A stretch of 64,000 nt of DNA from JAUIAI01 sp049680625. Its GTDB lineage: Bacteria; Pseudomonadota; Gammaproteobacteria; Burkholderiales; Burkholderiaceae_E. Location: the NCBI GenBank assembly GCA_049680625.1, contig JBAUID010000072.1, forward strand, positions 1 to 64,000. Direction: 5' to 3'. The notes beneath the pieces are model-generated. The model had not been told where the DNA came from. It worked only from the letters and a program-made list of their open reading frames with translations, and did not search any database. A program made the translations under genes and the position numbers. This document shows, piece after piece, positions 62,410-64,000 of this stretch (position 1 is its first letter; each line of letters opens with the position of its first letter).

Positions 62410-63600
62410 CTAGCGCTTGAACCGTTTTCGCAACTCTGCGCAATGATCTTTTATCTCAGACCGCGGCGTGAAGACAACAAAATCGTACAACGACCCCCTG
62501 GTTTGAATATCGACATAGTCTGCCGGATCAAGCTCACCTTCTGAGACCTCAATCTGGGCGATCGACAAGATCGCGGTGTCCTCGCTGCGAACAGTCGCAG
62601 CGCGCGACAAGACAGCCGGAACCCCCCAGTCTTTTCTGATATGACCATTGCCTGCAATCAGCACCGACTCTTGGTTCTCCTTATTTGCATCATCACGGTC
62701 GGAAGTACGCAGCATCGCGTCTGCCATGGCACCGTCGCGGGCTCGCTGAACCCATTGCATCGGTGCCAGTGACTCTTTAGGCACCAAACCACAATGGCCT
62801 TTGTCAAGCGAGTCCAGCATCGACTGATTGTTGGCATCGGACAAGGGCTCAGCCAGATGTAAACGGTTTATCACCTCTTCAGACAAGCCGTCCTTCCCGG
62901 CCCGCGGCAGACCCCTGACAAATTGTTGATCCAAGGCCGCCCCACGCATTGGCAGACCATAGGCAACTGCAGCCAGTGCAATGGGCTCGTACATCGACCA
63001 TTGCGGCCACCCACTGTTGGCCCAGTTCAGTTCTTTATTAAGTGCGCGTACAGACTCCGCCGTTGTTAACCCGGGTGAATCCAGCACGGCTTGGTGGTTC
63101 TGCGAAATCATTTCCCAGACAACGACTGGTTTGCGTCCGAGCGACGCAAGCGCTTCGATCACACGAGCCTGGAGCAAGTGATGATCTGCATTAGTGTGCA
63201 CCTCCCCAAGCAGAACAAAGCGCGCGTTACGCAAGCCATCTGATAAGTCGCGCCAGCTGCTACGCTCACCGTGGCCGCGCCATACCGTGCCGACCAAGGG
63301 GTGACCGGCAAAGTGACTGGACAACCAGCGCCGCGGTTTTAACTGGGTTATCAGCCTTTGCTCCGGGCGAATGTCCTCGGTCAATTCGGCGCGAACCGCT
63401 TGAGCATCTGCTGTTGCGCCGGCAAGAAAAATGTGGCCCACCAACATCAGGAACAAAGACACAATCAGCTTTGTCAGTAGTCCCTGGTTGATTGGGACAG
63501 GTTTGCGCACGCCTAAACTGGATACGCAAAACCCGGCAAGCAACGGTTCAGACCCGGTATGAATCACGGGGCGGCCCGCAACGGATTTCCCCCGGCTCAA
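62410..63600 (-). CDS. ChaN-like (Tiki/haem-binding superfamily) exported protein
   Basis: Putative periplasmic protein. Conserved segments are ARFVLLGEVHTNADHHLLQA near residue 125 and a C-terminal part with VLIAGNGHIRKDWGVP. The membrane segment LIVSLFLMLVGHIFLAG ending ATADAQA is likely a signal peptide. The frame starts at TTG 63600, overlapping the upstream stop by 4 bp; GTG 63510 gives a more normal signal peptide and may be the true start. ChaN proteins bind haem and are iron-regulated in relatives, which suits the adjacent importer. Confidence 0.75.
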   Translation of the reverse strand: MSRGKSVAGRPVIHTGSEPLLAGFCVSSLGVRKPVPINQGLLTKLIVSLFLMLVGHIFLAGATADAQAVRAELTEDIRPEQRLITQLKPRRWLSSHFAGHPLVGTVWRGHGERSSWRDLSDGLRNARFVLLGEVHTNADHHLLQARVIEALASLGRKPVVVWEMISQNHQAVLDSPGLTTAESVRALNKELNWANSGWPQWSMYEPIALAAVAYGLPMRGAALDQQFVRGLPRAGKDGLSEEVINRLHLAEPLSDANNQSMLDSLDKGHCGLVPKESLAPMQWVQRARDGAMADAMLRTSDRDDANKENQESVLIAGNGHIRKDWGVPAVLSRAATVRSEDTAILSIAQIEVSEGELDPADYVDIQTRGSLYDFVVFTPRSEIKDHCAELRKRFKR

Positions 63601-64000
63601 TCCAACGGGGCCGGTGTGCCGTGCAGATACGGCTTAAGCGCCAGCCAGGCCATCTCATGCACCGGTGTGGCCACCCCCAGGGCCCGCCCGCGCCGCACCA
63701 GGTAGCCGGAAAAACTGTCGAGTTCAAGCGGTCGACCCTTAGCCAGATCGTGATACATCGACGCATACATGGTCTTTGGAAACGACTGGTGTAGGGCTAT
63801 GGTCCGGCTGACAATATCCGCTGGCAGTTCAATGCCTTGTGCTCTGGCAACGGCCACCACTTCTTCGAAGCCCCGGGTCGCCATCGGAATGATGTCAGCG
63901 TCGTTATAGATATAACCTGCCGGCAATCGGAACAAGCTGGTAAGCGACGCGTTGGTAGCAAGGCCAACAAACTTTGTCCATTGGGCTGCACGAATGTCAG
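63597..64000 (-). CDS. panE: 2-dehydropantoate 2-reductase-like protein, C-terminal part
   Basis: The frame continues past the window edge. About 134 residues of the ApbA C-terminal helical domain are visible: QWTKFVGLATNASLTSLFRL, then YASMYHDLAKGRPLELDSFS and GRALGVATPVHE, which carry the Lys-like and Glu/Ser active-site positions of ketopantoate reductases. The NADPH-binding N-terminus lies outside. Its stop overlaps the next gene's TTG. Confidence 0.83.
   Translation of the reverse strand, partial: DIRAAQWTKFVGLATNASLTSLFRLPAGYIYNDADIIPMATRGFEEVVAVARAQGIELPADIVSRTIALHQSFPKTMYASMYHDLAKGRPLELDSFSGYLVRRGRALGVATPVHEMAWLALKPYLHGTPAPLD

Noticed and set aside
1..64000. tRNA, rRNA, insertion sequences or prophage genes
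   Set aside because: None was recognised on either strand, so the decayed loci cannot be tied to a visible mobile element.

Overview
The window comes from a Gram-negative proteobacterium of moderate GC content. Lipid A modification genes, lipoproteins with lipoboxes, an outer-membrane barrel, periplasmic c-type cytochromes, a 1611-residue NAD-glutamate dehydrogenase, an EmrE-type SMR pump and a ParE/ParC pair fit a gammaproteobacterium best. This is inference from gene content; no rRNA or tRNA is present to settle it. The metabolism looks heterotrophic: branched-chain amino acid type ABC import, hydantoin/oxoproline-type hydrolysis, glutamate catabolism and several acyl-CoA enzymes.

Layout. 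1-3.5 kb: outer-membrane protein end, thiolase, YciA-type thioesterase and an MFS carrier. 3.5-10.4 kb (minus strand): an unidentified 522-residue protein, then a complete five-gene HAAT-type ABC importer (binding protein, two permeases, two ATPases) with hairpins behind the binding-protein gene. 10.7-12.2 kb: an unidentified lipoprotein. 12.4-23 kb (plus strand): a dense run of hydantoinase A and B, a small membrane protein, parE, parC, a lipoprotein metallo-hydrolase and a 3-hydroxyisobutyryl-CoA hydrolase-like protein, mostly translationally coupled and closed by a clear bidirectional terminator. 23-29.7 kb: a DUF937 protein and the large glutamate dehydrogenase. 29.7-39.9 kb: cupin and hydroxyacid dehydrogenase, DUF1415, a LonB-like protease coupled to a Usp-like protein, htpG behind a good sigma-32 promoter, a hypoxanthine/uracil-DNA glycosylase, a spermidine-synthase-like protein and a transglutaminase.

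39.95-41.2 kb and 44.0-44.8 kb are gene graveyards. The first holds the N-terminus of a DedA protein, a frameshifted small membrane ORF and the frameshifted N-terminus of a GH16 glycosidase, ending at a DUF1127 gene whose start codon lies in a 24-bp perfect palindrome. The second is a collapsed TRAP transporter: a DctP tail, then a DctQ head fused to a DctM tail, with the operon hairpins still in place. An amidohydrolase and a CobW GTPase lie between them.

45-64 kb: a stand-alone GspE/PilB ATPase, a VWA protein and MoxR ATPase separated by an SMR pump gene, two small cytochromes c, an overlapping molybdenum cofactor cluster (moaA-fdhD-mobA-moeA), a DUF1059 protein, an acyl-CoA dehydrogenase and thioesterase, a LacI-type regulator, a lipid A remodelling pair (PAP2 phosphatase then EptA-like phosphoethanolamine transferase), a FecD/FecE-type importer, a ChaN-like protein and the end of a ketopantoate reductase. 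No wholly new defence or mobile system was recognised. The least explained items are the two decayed loci, the unidentified 522- and 503-residue proteins and the protease/Usp couple.
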